From Streptomyces fructofermentans (lineage in GTDB: Bacteria; Actinomycetota; Actinomycetes; Streptomycetales; Streptomycetaceae), in assembly GCF_014651055.1 (NCBI RefSeq), contig NZ_BMWD01000003.1:261518-325517 (forward strand): 64,000 nucleotides of DNA. The letters run 5' to 3'. A program made the position numbers and the translations under genes. Below, piece by piece: positions 44,158 to 56,341 of the stretch. The notes below the pieces were generated by a model. It had not been told where the DNA came from. It did no database searches and saw only the letters and a program-made list of their open reading frames with translations. How positions within the stretch are numbered: position 1 is the first letter of the stretch; every line of letters begins with the position of its first letter.

Positions 44158-45226
44158 GCACGACCGTCCGCGCCCGGGACGCGGGCAGCGGGGCGGTGGC
44201 GCTTCCCCGCCTCCGCGGACGCCCCGTCCCCCCGTGGCGCCCGCGGAGGCACGGCCGGCACCGGGGGCGTCCCCCGCGGCCCCGGCCCCCGAGGTCCGTC
44301 GGCTCGTGGAGCGGCTGAAGGAGGCCAAGGACGCCACCGGGCTGAGTTTCGCCGCGCTGGCCGCCTCGACCGCGTACAGCAAGTCCTCATGGGAGCGCTA
44401 CCTCAACGGCAAGGCGTTCCCGCCCCGGGGCGCGGTGGAGGCCCTCGCCCGGCTGGGCGGGACCGACCCCGCCGGGCTGCTCGCCCTGTGGCGGCTCGCC
44501 GACGGCGCCTGGAGCGGACGCGACGCGCGGCGCCCGGCGGATCCGCCCCGGGTCACGAAGGCGGAGCCAGAAGCGGAGACGGAGGCAAAGGCGGCACCGG
44601 GTCCGGAGCCACGCCCCGGGACGCAGACGCCCGCGGTCGCCGGCCCGAAGCCCGGCGCCGGGCACGAGGATGCCTCCGACGGGCAGCCGGCGCGCGGGAG
44701 CGCCGACCACGAGTGCGCGGGACCGGGCCTCCAGGCGGCCCCGGCGCGCGGACCGGGGCGCCGCGCCGTGGCCGTGGCCGTCGTGGCGACCGTCGCCGTG
44801 ATGGCCGCGGTGTTCGGCGTGGCGACCTGGGTGCGGGCGGCCGCCGACGGGGGCGCCGAGCCGCCCGCCGGCACGCGCTCCCCGGTGCCGTGCCGGGGGA
44901 AGACCTGCACGGACCACGACTCGGAACAGGGCGAGACGGCCTGCTGGACGGACGCGGCCACGCACGCGGTGCGCACCGTACGGGGGCGCACGGTGGAGCT
45001 TCGCCACAGCCCGGTGTGCGCGGCGGTCTGGGGCCGCATACGCGACCCGCTCCCGGCGGACCGCGTATGGGTCGAGACCTCCGACGGCCGCCGGCAGTCC
45101 CGGCAGGTCTCCGTCCCCGGCCGCTCCCTCTACACGCTCATGATCGGCGTGGAACGGCCCGCCGACGCGCGCACCTGCTTCGAACTGGGCGACGGCGACT
45201 CCGGCTGCACCGGGCCGCACCGGTAG
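44150..45226 (+). CDS. membrane-anchored HTH protein with DUF2690-type ectodomain
   Basis: 358 residues from the GTG at 44150 (GGGAG upstream), overlapping the previous stop. The HTH (about 48-110; GLSFAALAASTAYSKSSWER) is clearly paralogous to that of the upstream gene. Then come a charged, Pro-rich linker, a transmembrane helix (about 205-226) and a DUF2690-like extracytoplasmic domain with paired cysteines (PCRGKTCTDHD, ACWTDAAT, VCAAVWGRI). Overlap and shared head suggest tandem duplication followed by ectodomain swap. Function unknown. Confidence 0.83.
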   Translation: MAEHDRPRPGRGQRGGGASPPPRTPRPPVAPAEARPAPGASPAAPAPEVRRLVERLKEAKDATGLSFAALAASTAYSKSSWERYLNGKAFPPRGAVEALARLGGTDPAGLLALWRLADGAWSGRDARRPADPPRVTKAEPEAETEAKAAPGPEPRPGTQTPAVAGPKPGAGHEDASDGQPARGSADHECAGPGLQAAPARGPGRRAVAVAVVATVAVMAAVFGVATWVRAAADGGAEPPAGTRSPVPCRGKTCTDHDSEQGETACWTDAATHAVRTVRGRTVELRHSPVCAAVWGRIRDPLPADRVWVETSDGRRQSRQVSVPGRSLYTLMIGVERPADARTCFELGDGDSGCTGPHR

Positions 45227-45587
45227 GGACCACACGCCCACCGCACACGGCGGTCCACCGGCCGCGCCCCGGCGGCCCGCCCGCTGACCGGTCTCCGCGC
45301 CTGCGCGTGCCGAGCCGCCGTACCTGCCGCCCTCCTCCGCCGGCCACGGGCGCGACGCCGCGGACCGGTGGGACGCACCGGGCGGGCGGGGCCGGCGGAG
45401 CCGGCGTCCGGGAACGGCCCGGACCGTGCGCGGTTCTCCCACCGCACACCCCCCGGGCCCGAACTCGCCCTGCGGAAGGCCGCGTTCGCCGTTCTCCGGG
45501 TTCGCACAACCCTTCGTGCGCCTCATGGGTCACAGCCCCGGAAGCACTTCCCCGCCCCTTCACCCTCCCGACCCCAGGAGTTCCCCT
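45227..45587. other. intergenic region before the FG-GAP gene
   Basis: 361 bases, GC-rich, no recognised gene. AGGAG at 45576-45580 is the ribosome site of the next gene. No clear terminator or operator was found. Confidence 0.5.
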
Positions 45588-47024
45588 GTGCGTCTACGCA
45601 ACCTGGCCGCCACCACAGCCGTCGCGGCGCTCACCGCCGCCGGTCTGACCCTGCCCCTCGCCGGGAGCGCGGCGGCCGCCACGACCGCGCGGTTCGACTT
45701 CAACGGCGACGGCTACGCGGACATCGCGGTCGGCATGCCCGACGCGACGGTGGACGGCAAGGCCAAGGCGGGCTACATCAGCGTGATCTACGGCGCCCCG
45801 GAGAGCCCGTCCCAGTCCATCGGCGTCATCAGCCAGGCCGAGGCCGGCATACCCGGCACACCCGAGGCGGGCGACCGCTTCGGCTCCTCCCTGGAGCCCG
45901 TCGACGTGAACGGCGACGGCGTCTTCGAACTCCTCGTCGGCGCGAGCGGCGAGTCGCTCACCTCCGACCAGCTCAAGGACGAGGGCACCATCACCGTCCT
46001 GGACGGCACGTCGTGGAACATCAAGGGCACCACGGTGGCCCGGGGCACGTCCGAGTACAGCAGCATCGGCCGCACCATCTCCGCGGGCGACTACGACGGC
46101 GACGGCGACACCGACCTCGCGTACGGCGAGAACGGCGAGGAGCACGGCGCGCTCAGGTTCCGCCCGGGCCCGCTCACGGCCGACCCGGTGACCCCCACCA
46201 CCCTGCGCCGCTACGGCATGGGCGGCGCCACCCGCGACCTGGCCACCGGCGACTTCGACGGCGACGGCCGGGACGACCTCGCCGCCACCTGGCGGGGCAT
46301 CGAGGACTCCAGCACCTTCATCACGCGCTGGGACGACCGGGCCGAGCCGGCCCAGTGGTACGCCGACGCCGACCGCGGCAGCTCGCTCGCCGCGGCCGAC
46401 TTCGACCTGGACGGCACGGACGACCTCGCGGTCGGCCTCGTGCAGCCGAACCCCGAGTCGGAGACCACGCACTGCAAGGACCGGCTCGGCGGTGCGGTGC
46501 TCCTGCTCAAGGGCTCGAAGAGCGCGGGCTTCGGCGCCGAGAGCGAGTGCGTCACGCAGTCCAGCCCCGAGATCGGCGGAGCCGCCGAGGAGGGCGACGA
46601 CTTCGGCGCCGCGCTGGCGGCCGGCGACCTGAACGGCGACAGCCGCCCCGAACTCGTGGTCGGCGTGCCCGGCGAGGACGTGGGCACCGTGAAGGACGCC
46701 GGCGGCTACGTCACCGTGAACGGCACGGAGCACGGCCTCCACGGCGGTCTGGCCCGCAGCCAGAGCACCCCGAACATGCCCGGCACCGCCGAGGCGGGCG
46801 ACCGCTTCGGCGCCCAGGTGACCGTCGGCGACCACAACCGCGACGGACTGTGGGACACCGCGGTGAGCGCGCCCGGCGAGAACGCGGGAGAGCCCAGGTC
46901 CGGCGGCGTCTGGTTCGCGCCGAGCAGCGCCGTGGAGACGTACCCGCAGGGCAAGTCGCTGACCCCGTTCGGCTTCGCGCTGCCCCACGGGGCCGTCCAG
47001 TACGGAGAAGTCCTCGGCCTCTGA
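45588..47024 (+). CDS. secreted FG-GAP/VCBS (integrin-like beta-propeller) repeat protein
   Basis: 478 residues from the GTG at 45588. A signal peptide (about 1-30, ending in Ala repeats) leads to seven calcium-binding repeats of the form D-F-N-G-D-G-x-x-D-x-A-V-G: DFNGDGYADIAVG, DVNGDGVFELLVG, DYDGDGDTDLAYG, DFDGDGRDDLAAT, DFDLDGTDDLAVG, DLNGDSRPELVVG and DHNRDGLWDTAVS, enough for one seven-bladed propeller. Likely an exported adhesion or binding protein. A strong two-way terminator follows. Confidence 0.9.
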   Translation: MRLRNLAATTAVAALTAAGLTLPLAGSAAAATTARFDFNGDGYADIAVGMPDATVDGKAKAGYISVIYGAPESPSQSIGVISQAEAGIPGTPEAGDRFGSSLEPVDVNGDGVFELLVGASGESLTSDQLKDEGTITVLDGTSWNIKGTTVARGTSEYSSIGRTISAGDYDGDGDTDLAYGENGEEHGALRFRPGPLTADPVTPTTLRRYGMGGATRDLATGDFDGDGRDDLAATWRGIEDSSTFITRWDDRAEPAQWYADADRGSSLAAADFDLDGTDDLAVGLVQPNPESETTHCKDRLGGAVLLLKGSKSAGFGAESECVTQSSPEIGGAAEEGDDFGAALAAGDLNGDSRPELVVGVPGEDVGTVKDAGGYVTVNGTEHGLHGGLARSQSTPNMPGTAEAGDRFGAQVTVGDHNRDGLWDTAVSAPGENAGEPRSGGVWFAPSSAVETYPQGKSLTPFGFALPHGAVQYGEVLGL

Positions 47025-47107
47025 CCGGCCACCGACCCGGCCGCCGACCGGGCCCCTGATTCGGCCCGCGGCTCCGGCTCCGAGCGGCACGGCCGCCACG
47101 CCCCACC

Positions 47108-47146
47108 GACGACGCCCCCGCGACCGATGGTCGCGGGGGCGTCGTC
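47108..47146. terminator. bidirectional terminator, FG-GAP gene / tRNA-Thr
   Basis: A perfect 18-bp stem (47108-47125 with 47129-47146) and a 3-base loop between the convergent FG-GAP gene and tRNA gene. Confidence 0.92.
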
Positions 47147-47161
47147 AGAGGTGGAACACGG

Positions 47162-47235
47162 AGCCCCCTGTCGGATTCGAACCGACGACCTTCGCTTTAC
47201 AAGAGCGGCGCTCTGACCAGCTGAGCTAAGGAGGC
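47162..47235 (-). tRNA. tRNA-Thr(UGU)
   Basis: 74 bases folding into a full cloverleaf: acceptor GCCTCCT with AGGGGGC, T-loop TTCGAAT, and anticodon loop CTTGTAA with anticodon TGT (complement of 47199-47201), which reads ACA threonine codons. The 3' CCA is not encoded. ACA is rare in such a GC-rich genome. Confidence 0.95.
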
Positions 47236-47392
47236 CCGCACGCGTGCGTGCGGTGGGCGTGCACGCGGGCACGCCCGTGCAGTCTACCCACGTCCCGGTG
47301 GACGCCCGTCGAGAATTTCCTCGAACTTCATCGGCCTCCGACTACTGACAGAACGCGTGAACGCGGGGTAGCGTCCTGATGCAGTTCACTCG

Positions 47393-47408
47393 TGTGGACT
47401 ACACCATT
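47393..47408. promoter_or_regulatory. dre-like DasR site upstream of msiK
   Basis: TGTGGACTACACCATT matches the palindromic DasR element AGTGGTCTAGACCAGT at 12 of 16 positions, 80-95 bases before the msiK start. It is a weaker site than that at nagK; binding is inferred. Confidence 0.45.
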
Positions 47409-47487
47409 GCGGGATGTTCCGTAATGGCACACCACCTTTACAACGGATCGTCCGGCACGTTCCTGCCGGTGAAGGGGGCCCATCACC

Positions 47488-48624
<1,137 letters not shown>

Positions 48625-48666
48625 TCCGGTCGCACGGCGAACGACCCGCAGAATTCACCCGGGTTG

Positions 48667-48706
48667 ACGAAGAAGGCCCCGCAGGCCACTGCGGGGCCTT
48701 CTTCGT
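48667..48706 (+). terminator. terminator of msiK
   Basis: A perfect 18-bp stem (48667-48684 with 48689-48706) and a 4-base loop, 43 bases after the stop codon, followed by TGTCGACAAA. Confidence 0.95.
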
Positions 48707-48842
48707 TGTCGACAAATACCCCGGCAGACCGGTCATTTCGATACGTGTGCGTCAACACCGGTCTCGGACACAGGACCTTCTCCGTCCCCCGAACTGATTA
48801 CTAAATGTCGCCAAATCATCACCCCGCGCTACCCTCACTCGC

Positions 48843-49325
48843 GTGACGCACTCCACTAACCACTCGACGCGGCCCCGCCGCGGCCCCGCCGACCGACCGA
48901 CCCGGCGCGGCCGCGGTCCGGCCCGCCGGATCGGCCGTACCCTCGCCCTCGTTCTGCCCGTCGTCCTGGTGCTCTCCGGGACGCTCGCGGTGACCCGAGT
49001 CGACTGGTCGGGGAACACCTCCTCGACCTCGGCACTCGCGGCCTCCGCCGAGAACGTCTCCCGGCGCGCCCCGTCCCGCGCTCCGCACGAGGTGCTGCGC
49101 GACAAGCTCCTGGTCGAACTCCAGGAGCGGAACCCGGGGGTGGCCCTGACGCACCTCCAGGAGGCCGTGAACGGCCGCCCGTCGCTCGCGAGGCACTGCG
49201 CCTCCATCGCCCGCGCCCTGGGCCGTGCGGCGGTCCGTGCGTACGGTCCGTCCCGCGCGCAGTCCTTCGCCCGGCCCGTCTGCGACACCTCCTTCGCCAC
49301 GGGCGTCGCCGCCCAGCACAGCTGA
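48843..49325 (+). CDS. Streptomyces membrane-anchored protein of unknown function
   Basis: 160 residues from the GTG at 48843. A highly basic N-terminal part, one hydrophobic segment (about 31-52; LALVLPVVLVLSGTLAV) and an extracytoplasmic tail with two cysteines (RHCASIAR, PVCDTSF) that could form a disulfide. TACCCT (48830-48835) 7 bases before the start suggests a leaderless message. Nothing similar with known role is recognised. Confidence 0.7.
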   Translation: MTHSTNHSTRPRRGPADRPTRRGRGPARRIGRTLALVLPVVLVLSGTLAVTRVDWSGNTSSTSALAASAENVSRRAPSRAPHEVLRDKLLVELQERNPGVALTHLQEAVNGRPSLARHCASIARALGRAAVRAYGPSRAQSFARPVCDTSFATGVAAQHS

Positions 49326-49490
49326 GGGGTCGCGCGGACTCCGCCGCGGTGGGGCCGTCCCGTCACGGGCGCGGGCCGTCGCCGGTACGGCTCCGCCCCG
49401 TGAGGGCACCCGGCCCCCACCGGTCCGCGGCTCCCGGAGCCCCCGCCTCCCTGACCCCGAGGGCCGCGGGGCGCCACGTACAGTTCGCTC

Positions 49491-50222
49491 ATGACCGATC
49501 CGAACGCCGCGTCCCGCCCCGTACAAGCCGTCGTCCTGGCAGGCGGCCAGGGCTCGCGGCTGCGTCCCTACACCGACGACCGTCCCAAGCCGATGGTCGA
49601 GATTCCCGGCACAGGAACCCCGATCATCGGCCATCAGCTGTCCTGGCTCGCCGAGGAGGGCGTCACCGACGTCGTCGTCTCGTGCGGCCATCTCGCCGAC
49701 GTCCTCCAGGACTGGCTGGACTCCGCCGATCTGCCCGTCTCCGTGAAGACCGTGGTCGAGACGGAGCCCCTGGGCCGCGGCGGCGGCCTCAAGTTCGCCG
49801 CCAAGCACCTGCCCCACCCCGACCGCCCCTGGTACGCGACGAACGGCGACATCTGGACCCGCTTCTCGCTGCGTGAGATGGCGGACTTCCACACCGAGCG
49901 CGCCGCGACCGCGACGCTCGCGCTGGCCCGCCCCCGAATCCCGTGGGGCGCCGTCGAGACGGACGGCTTCGGCCACATCACGGACTTCATCGAGTCCCCG
50001 CCGACCGCGTACGAGATCAACGCGGGCGTGTACGTCTTCTCCGCCGGGTTCGCCGACCTGCTCCCCGAGCTGGGCGACCACGAGCGCTCCACGTTCCCCC
50101 GACTGGCCCGCGAACGCCGCCTGGCCGGCTATCCCATCCCCCAGGGCGCGTACTGGCGGGCCATCGACACCGCGAAGGACCTCACGGAGGCGGCGAAGGA
50201 ACTGGCGGCACTCGGCCGCTGA
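49491..50222 (+). CDS. NDP-sugar pyrophosphorylase (nucleotidyltransferase)
   Basis: 243 residues. VVLAGGQGSRLRPYTDDRPKPMVEI is the nucleotide-binding and PP-binding signature of sugar-1-phosphate nucleotidyltransferases; TEPLGRGGGLKFA, NGDIWTRF and YEINAGVYVF are further core blocks. It lacks the C-terminal left-handed beta-helix seen in mannose-1-phosphate guanylyltransferases, so its sugar is not fixed. TACAGT (49479-49484) 6 bases before the ATG suggests leaderless transcription. Confidence 0.9.
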   Translation: MTDPNAASRPVQAVVLAGGQGSRLRPYTDDRPKPMVEIPGTGTPIIGHQLSWLAEEGVTDVVVSCGHLADVLQDWLDSADLPVSVKTVVETEPLGRGGGLKFAAKHLPHPDRPWYATNGDIWTRFSLREMADFHTERAATATLALARPRIPWGAVETDGFGHITDFIESPPTAYEINAGVYVFSAGFADLLPELGDHERSTFPRLARERRLAGYPIPQGAYWRAIDTAKDLTEAAKELAALGR

Positions 50223-50350
50223 GGCCCCCGCCCACGCCCCTCGGTCCCGAACCCCGGCACCCCGCCACGGGCACGACCGCAACCGCGACCGGCAACGGGC
50301 CTCAGGACCAAGGGACCGCAGGACACCGGCACACCGGCACACCGGGAAAG

Positions 50351-50387
50351 CGAAGGGCCCGGCACCTGATGGGTGCCGGGCCCTTCG
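50351..50387. terminator. bidirectional terminator between convergent genes
   Basis: A perfect 16-bp stem (50351-50366 with 50372-50387) and a 5-base loop, between the nucleotidyltransferase and doxX genes. Confidence 0.92.
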
Positions 50388-50406
50388 ACGTACGGGAGGG
50401 ACCGGA

Positions 50407-52050
50407 TCAGCCGAGGAGTCCGCCCACCAGCCCGGAGCCGCCGGAGCCGCTGCCGCCGCCCGATCCGCCGGAGGGACTGCCGCCGCCTCCGGGACCGCCC
50501 GGGGCCGTACCGCCGGTCGTGCCGCCGGAGGAGGACGGACCGGCGCTGGTGGCGGGTGCCTGCGGCGGGGCCGACTGCTGCGGCGGAGCCTGGCCGGCGG
50601 CGCCCTGGGTCTGGCTGGGCTGTCCTGCCCCGGCGCCCGCCGTGGCGGTCTCGCGCGTCGCGCCCGGAGTGGTCGCGGCGCCGGAGGGACTCGCCGTACC
50701 GGCCTCGCGGGTGGGCGGTACGGACGCCGACGGGCTCTGCTTCTCGCGGCGCTCGCCGGGCTCCTGCGGGAGCGGGGAGCCGGGCAGTTCGTTGCGCGGG
50801 GCCTCGCCCGGCCCGGGCACGACCACACGGTCGGCGTCGCGTACGGCTCCGCCGAGCAACGAGCCGATGAGCAGGGTGAGTCCGACGACGACGGTCGCGA
50901 CGACGGCGCCGCGGCGCAGGACACGGCTGCGCAGGTCCCAGATCTCGGCGCGCGGACCGAGCGTGCGCCAGGCCTCGCCCGCGAGACGGCCGTCGACGGA
51001 GTAGACGGGGGCGCCCGCGATGATGAGCGGCGACCAGGCGGCGAGGTAGATGATGTCCGGCGCGTCGTAGACCGGCACGGACTTCCAGCTGACGGTCAGC
51101 AGGAGCGCCGCGGAGAGCGCCGCGCCGACGACGGCGGCGACCCGCTGCCACAGGCCGAGCACCGTGAGGACGCCGACGATCACCTGGAAGAAGGCGATGA
51201 GGAGTCCGGCGCCGATCGGGTGCTGGAGCGCGAACTCGCGCAACGGCTCAGCGAGTTCCCACGGGTGCAGCGAGTTGAGCCACTTCACCATGGAGCCGCG
51301 CTCGCCGCCGTCGAAGTAGACGGGGTCGCAGAGCTTGCCCATGCCGGCGTAGATGGAGATGAAGCCGAGGAAGACCCGCAGCGGGAGCAGGACGACGCCG
51401 AGGTTCATCCGGCGTCCGGGGTAGTACCCGTGCCGCACGGGCCCGGCGCCGTGCCGCCTGAGCGAGTCGTCGTCGTCCCGGTACGCGTCGTCGTAGGAGT
51501 CGTCGTACGAGTCGTCCTCGAACTCGCCCGCGGTGTACGGGGTTTCGTCGACCTCCTCGTAGGCGCTGCCCGCGCTGCGCATCTGCGGCAGCAAGGGCCC
51601 AGGCCGGACGCTCGGTGTCTCCACCGTGGCGTCGACGTCGAACCCCGACCCGTCGCCGACGCGCGGGATGACCTGGGTCGAACCGCCGTCGCCCACCGGG
51701 ACCGCGGCGCCGTGCCGCAGGCTCGTGCTGCGTGCCGCCTGCAGCAGCCGGGTGGCGCCCGTGTCGTCGGGGGCGGACTTCCCGCTCCAGATGACGGGCG
51801 CGCGGCGGCGGGCACCCGCCGGCGCTCCGGCCGCGGGCCGCGCGGTGTCGCCGCCCGAGCTCAAGTACCGCGCGGCACGCGGCGACTGGGCCCTCGACGC
51901 GGTTTTGAGCTGCACGCGGAAGCTCGCATGATTGACGATGACCTGCGCCGGATCGCTCGGCACCTTCACCATGCTCAGCGGGGGAACGTCGTCGAATGCC
52001 GACGAGCGGTCCCCCGTGGGTGTGCGGGGTGTTCTGGTGTCCACACTCAT
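50407..52050 (-). CDS. DoxX family membrane protein with long disordered flanks
   Basis: 547 residues. An N-terminal cytoplasmic part (about 1-200) with an acidic DDSYDDSYDDAYRDDDD stretch, four hydrophobic helices of the DoxX fold (about 210-400; LRVFLGFISIYAGMGKL, LIAFFQVIVGVLTVLGLW), then a Gly/Ser/Pro/Ala-rich tail ending in GGGSGSGGSGLVGGLLG. DoxX proteins relate to quinone-linked redox or oxidant resistance in actinobacteria. The tails are larger than in most relatives and probably disordered. Confidence 0.85.
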   Translation of the reverse strand: MSVDTRTPRTPTGDRSSAFDDVPPLSMVKVPSDPAQVIVNHASFRVQLKTASRAQSPRAARYLSSGGDTARPAAGAPAGARRRAPVIWSGKSAPDDTGATRLLQAARSTSLRHGAAVPVGDGGSTQVIPRVGDGSGFDVDATVETPSVRPGPLLPQMRSAGSAYEEVDETPYTAGEFEDDSYDDSYDDAYRDDDDSLRRHGAGPVRHGYYPGRRMNLGVVLLPLRVFLGFISIYAGMGKLCDPVYFDGGERGSMVKWLNSLHPWELAEPLREFALQHPIGAGLLIAFFQVIVGVLTVLGLWQRVAAVVGAALSAALLLTVSWKSVPVYDAPDIIYLAAWSPLIIAGAPVYSVDGRLAGEAWRTLGPRAEIWDLRSRVLRRGAVVATVVVGLTLLIGSLLGGAVRDADRVVVPGPGEAPRNELPGSPLPQEPGERREKQSPSASVPPTREAGTASPSGAATTPGATRETATAGAGAGQPSQTQGAAGQAPPQQSAPPQAPATSAGPSSSGGTTGGTAPGGPGGGGSPSGGSGGGSGSGGSGLVGGLLG

Positions 52051-52143
52051 CTAACCGAGTGACGTGTGTTTAGGACACTGCTTTGACCGGGCCGATCTGT
52101 CCGGACCCCGTCAAGATCAACGAGCCCCGGCCGGGGAGCGGGT

Positions 52144-52168
52144 GGGGGCGGCGGTCCGCACCGCCCCC
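52144..52168 (-). terminator. hairpin after rlmB
   Basis: GGGGGCGG (52144-52151) pairs with CCGCCCCC (52161-52168), 27 bases after the rlmB stop. Confidence 0.55.
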
Positions 52169-52194
52169 GGCGCCCCGATGCGCCTCCGAGTTCC

Positions 52195-53136
52195 TCAGAC
52201 GCGCCGGCGCGAGGCCTCGTACAGCACAACTCCCGCCGCCACGCCCGCGTTCAGCGACTCCGTACCGCCCGGCATCGGAATCCGCACCCGGAAGTCGCAG
52301 GTCTCGCCCACGAGTCGGGACAGGCCCTTGCCCTCGCTGCCGACGACGATGACGACGGGGCCGCCGAGGGCCTCCAGTTCACCGACCTCGACCTCGCCGT
52401 CGGCCGCGAGGCCCACCACGACGAGACCCGCCTTCTTGTACGACTCCAGCGCGCGCGTCAGATTGGCGGCGCGGGCGACGGGCGTCCGGGCGGCGGCGCC
52501 GGCCGACGTCTTCCAGGCACCGGCGGTCATGCCGGCCGCGCGCCGCTCGGGCACGACGACGCCGTGCCCGCCGAAGGCGGAGACCGACCGGACGACGGCG
52601 CCGAGGTTGCGGGGGTCCGTCACTCCGTCGAGCGCGACGATCAGCGGGTCCGCGCCCTCGTCGTACGCGGCGGCCGCGAGGTCCTCGGGGTGCGCGTACT
52701 CGTACGGCGGGACCTGCAGGACGAGGCCCTGGTGGTTGAGCCCGTTGGTCATGCGGTCCAGCTCGGGGCGCGGGGCCTCCATGAGGTGGATGCCGCCGCG
52801 CTGGCCGGCGAGCTGGAGCGCCTCGCGCACCCGCTCGTCGTTGTCGATGAACTGCTGGACGTACAGCATGGAGGCCGGGACGCCCTCGCGCAGCGCCTCC
52901 ACCACCGGGTTGCGGCCGACGACCAGCTCGGACGTGGACCGGCCCCCGCGCCCCTTGGGCGTGGGCCGGCGCACGGCCTGCTTCGCCTGGGCGTTGGAGA
53001 TCCGGTTCTTCTTGTGCCCCTTGCGCATCTCCGCGGGCGGGGTCGGACCCTTGCCCTCGAGCCCTCGGCGCCGCTGGCCGCCACTGCCGACCTGCGCGCC
53101 CTTCTTGCCGGACATGCGGCGGTTGTTAGCGGCCAT
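52195..53136 (-). CDS. rlmB: 23S rRNA 2'-O-methyltransferase, RlmB/TrmH family
   Basis: 313 residues. A basic, Lys/Arg-rich N-terminal extension (about 1-75), an L30e-like substrate domain beginning [18 protein letters not shown], and a SPOUT knot with [33 protein letters not shown] and [22 protein letters not shown]. By likeness it methylates the ribose of G2251 in 23S rRNA; close homologues can modify other positions. It lies 125 bases downstream of cysS on the same strand, a conserved actinobacterial pairing. Confidence 0.93.
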   Translation of the reverse strand: MAANNRRMSGKKGAQVGSGGQRRRGLEGKGPTPPAEMRKGHKKNRISNAQAKQAVRRPTPKGRGGRSTSELVVGRNPVVEALREGVPASMLYVQQFIDNDERVREALQLAGQRGGIHLMEAPRPELDRMTNGLNHQGLVLQVPPYEYAHPEDLAAAAYDEGADPLIVALDGVTDPRNLGAVVRSVSAFGGHGVVVPERRAAGMTAGAWKTSAGAAARTPVARAANLTRALESYKKAGLVVVGLAADGEVEVGELEALGGPVVIVVGSEGKGLSRLVGETCDFRVRIPMPGGTESLNAGVAAGVVLYEASRRRV

Positions 53137-53261
53137 GACCTACCTGTCTGTGTGAGTACGTGCGGATGCCCCGGGAACCCCGCGCTGCGGGCCTCCCGAA
53201 CGGCTCTGTCAATGAAGTGTGCCGCCCGGAGACCCGGACGGCACAATCGATCAAGGAATCG

Positions 53262-54662
<1,401 letters not shown>

Positions 54663-55092
54663 CACTCCAGGGTAGTGGGCGGTGGGTAGTGCCCCGCGAC
54701 CCTTCTGCCGCATGGGGCACGTATTCGTGACATCCGCGGTCCGGGGCTGACACGGGGCGCGTTCTCCGCGCCCGCGCACCCCGCCGGGCCCGGCCGTCAC
54801 GCGTCACCCGCCCACACCCGTCCCCGGCGGCTTGGAGGGTGAGGAGCCGTCCACCGCCCGACCGGCGCCCCTCCCCTTCCCCTTCCACTTCCATCCGGAC
54901 CGGCCCGCCCCGGCCGACGCCCGTGCCCTTGGAACCGGGCCGGGGCGGGGCGGGCAGGAAGGGGCGGGACGCTCTGCCCGGCGGGCAGGCCGACCCGCCC
55001 CCCGGGTCCGTGCGGACGGAGGCCCGCGCAACCCGGACGTACGGAGCCCGGACGGACCGGGGCGCACGCGACCCGGGCGGGCGGAGCCGGGC
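54663..55092. other. intergenic region, cysS / ispF
   Basis: 430 GC-rich bases, no gene seen. A pyrimidine-rich run lies at about 54871-54895. The cysS promoter must lie here; none was clear by eye. Confidence 0.5.
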
Positions 55093-55599
55093 TCAGACCG
55101 TCCGTGCCACCAGCGCGGTGGCCACCGCCATCAGTCCGTCGCCCCGGCCCGGGAACCCGAGCCCGTCCGTCGTCGCCCCGGAGACGGACACGGGAGCCCC
55201 GACCGCCTCGGAGAGGATCTTCTGCGCCTCCGCGCGCCGCTTGCCGATCTTGGGCCGGGGCCCGACGACCTGGACGGCCACGTTGCCGATGACGAAGCCC
55301 GCGTCCCGCACGATGCGGGCGGCCTCGGTCAGCAGCGTCACCCCGGACGCCCCGGCCCACTCGGGCCGCCCCGTCCCGAAGTGCTGACCCAGATCGCCGA
55401 GCCCGGCCGCGGAGAAGAGCGCGTTGCAGGCGGCGTGGGCGACGACGTCGGCGTCGGAGTGGCCGGCGAGACCGGGCCCCTCGTCCTCCCACCTCAGCCC
55501 CGCGCACCACAGCTCACGGCCCTCTTCGAAGGCGTGGATGTCGGTCCCGATGCCCACCTGCGGCAGCACCGGCACGGGACCCCGGTCCTCAGAAGCCAT
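55093..55599 (-). CDS. ispF: 2-C-methyl-D-erythritol 2,4-cyclodiphosphate synthase
   Basis: 168 residues. [13 protein letters not shown] provides the zinc-binding Asp and His, [16 protein letters not shown] the third ligand, and [15 protein letters not shown] the C-terminal loop. It forms MEcPP in the non-mevalonate isoprenoid pathway. Its ATG overlaps the end of ispD by 11 bases, so the two are coupled, catalysing the third-last and an adjacent step of the same route. Confidence 0.96.
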   Translation of the reverse strand: MASEDRGPVPVLPQVGIGTDIHAFEEGRELWCAGLRWEDEGPGLAGHSDADVVAHAACNALFSAAGLGDLGQHFGTGRPEWAGASGVTLLTEAARIVRDAGFVIGNVAVQVVGPRPKIGKRRAEAQKILSEAVGAPVSVSGATTDGLGFPGRGDGLMAVATALVARTV

Positions 55600-56341
55600 C
55601 GTTGAGCCTCCTGCGGGCCAGGACCGCCTCGGCGAGCACCAGGTCGAGCGGACGCGTCACCTTGAACGCCTCCTCGTGGCCGGGCACGACGACCACCGGC
55701 AGGCCGAGCTGCTCGACCATGCTCGCGTCGTCGGTGACGTTGTCCGTCACGGTCTCGTGCGCGCGCACGAGGGTGGCGTGGTCGAAGCCCTGGGGGGTCT
55801 GCACGGCACGCAGCCGGGCGCGCTCCGGGGTGGCGACGACCGGCTCGGGACCGCCCGGCACGGCGGCGGGCTCGACCTGCTTGACCGTGTCCGCCAGCGG
55901 CAGCGCGGGGACGACGGCGGGAGCGCCGTCGCGCACGGCCTCGATCACGGCGTCGACCGTGTCGACGGGCACGAGCGGGCGGGCCGCGTCGTGCACCAGC
56001 ACGATGTCGATGCCGGGCGGCAGCGCGTCGAGGCCGAGCCGCACGGACTCCTGCCTGCTGTCGCCGCCCGGCACGACGACGAAGTCGGTGCGCTCGGGCA
56101 GGGCGTGCGAGTCGAGGAGCGTCTTGACCTCGGCGGCTCCGTCGGGCGGTGCCACGACGACGACGAGGCGGACGCCGCGCGACGCGGCCATGGCCCGCAC
56201 CGCGTGGATCAGCATGGGGGTGCCGTTGAGTGTGCGGAGCGCTTTGGGGGCGCCCGGACCGAGGCGTACGCCCCGGCCGGCGGCCGGAATCACGGCCGCC
56301 GTACGGGCTCCCGACGGCGCGGGGCGCGAATCGTCAGACAT
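55589..56341 (-). CDS. ispD: 2-C-methyl-D-erythritol 4-phosphate cytidylyltransferase
   Basis: 250 residues. [21 protein letters not shown] is the CTP-binding loop; [23 protein letters not shown] and [11 protein letters not shown] are other family motifs. It makes CDP-ME from MEP and CTP. Overlap with ispF indicates one transcript. The 360 bases separating it from carD contain the carD terminator, so ispDF probably has its own promoter. Confidence 0.95.
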   Translation of the reverse strand: MSDDSRPAPSGARTAAVIPAAGRGVRLGPGAPKALRTLNGTPMLIHAVRAMAASRGVRLVVVVAPPDGAAEVKTLLDSHALPERTDFVVVPGGDSRQESVRLGLDALPPGIDIVLVHDAARPLVPVDTVDAVIEAVRDGAPAVVPALPLADTVKQVEPAAVPGGPEPVVATPERARLRAVQTPQGFDHATLVRAHETVTDNVTDDASMVEQLGLPVVVVPGHEEAFKVTRPLDLVLAEAVLARRRLNDGF

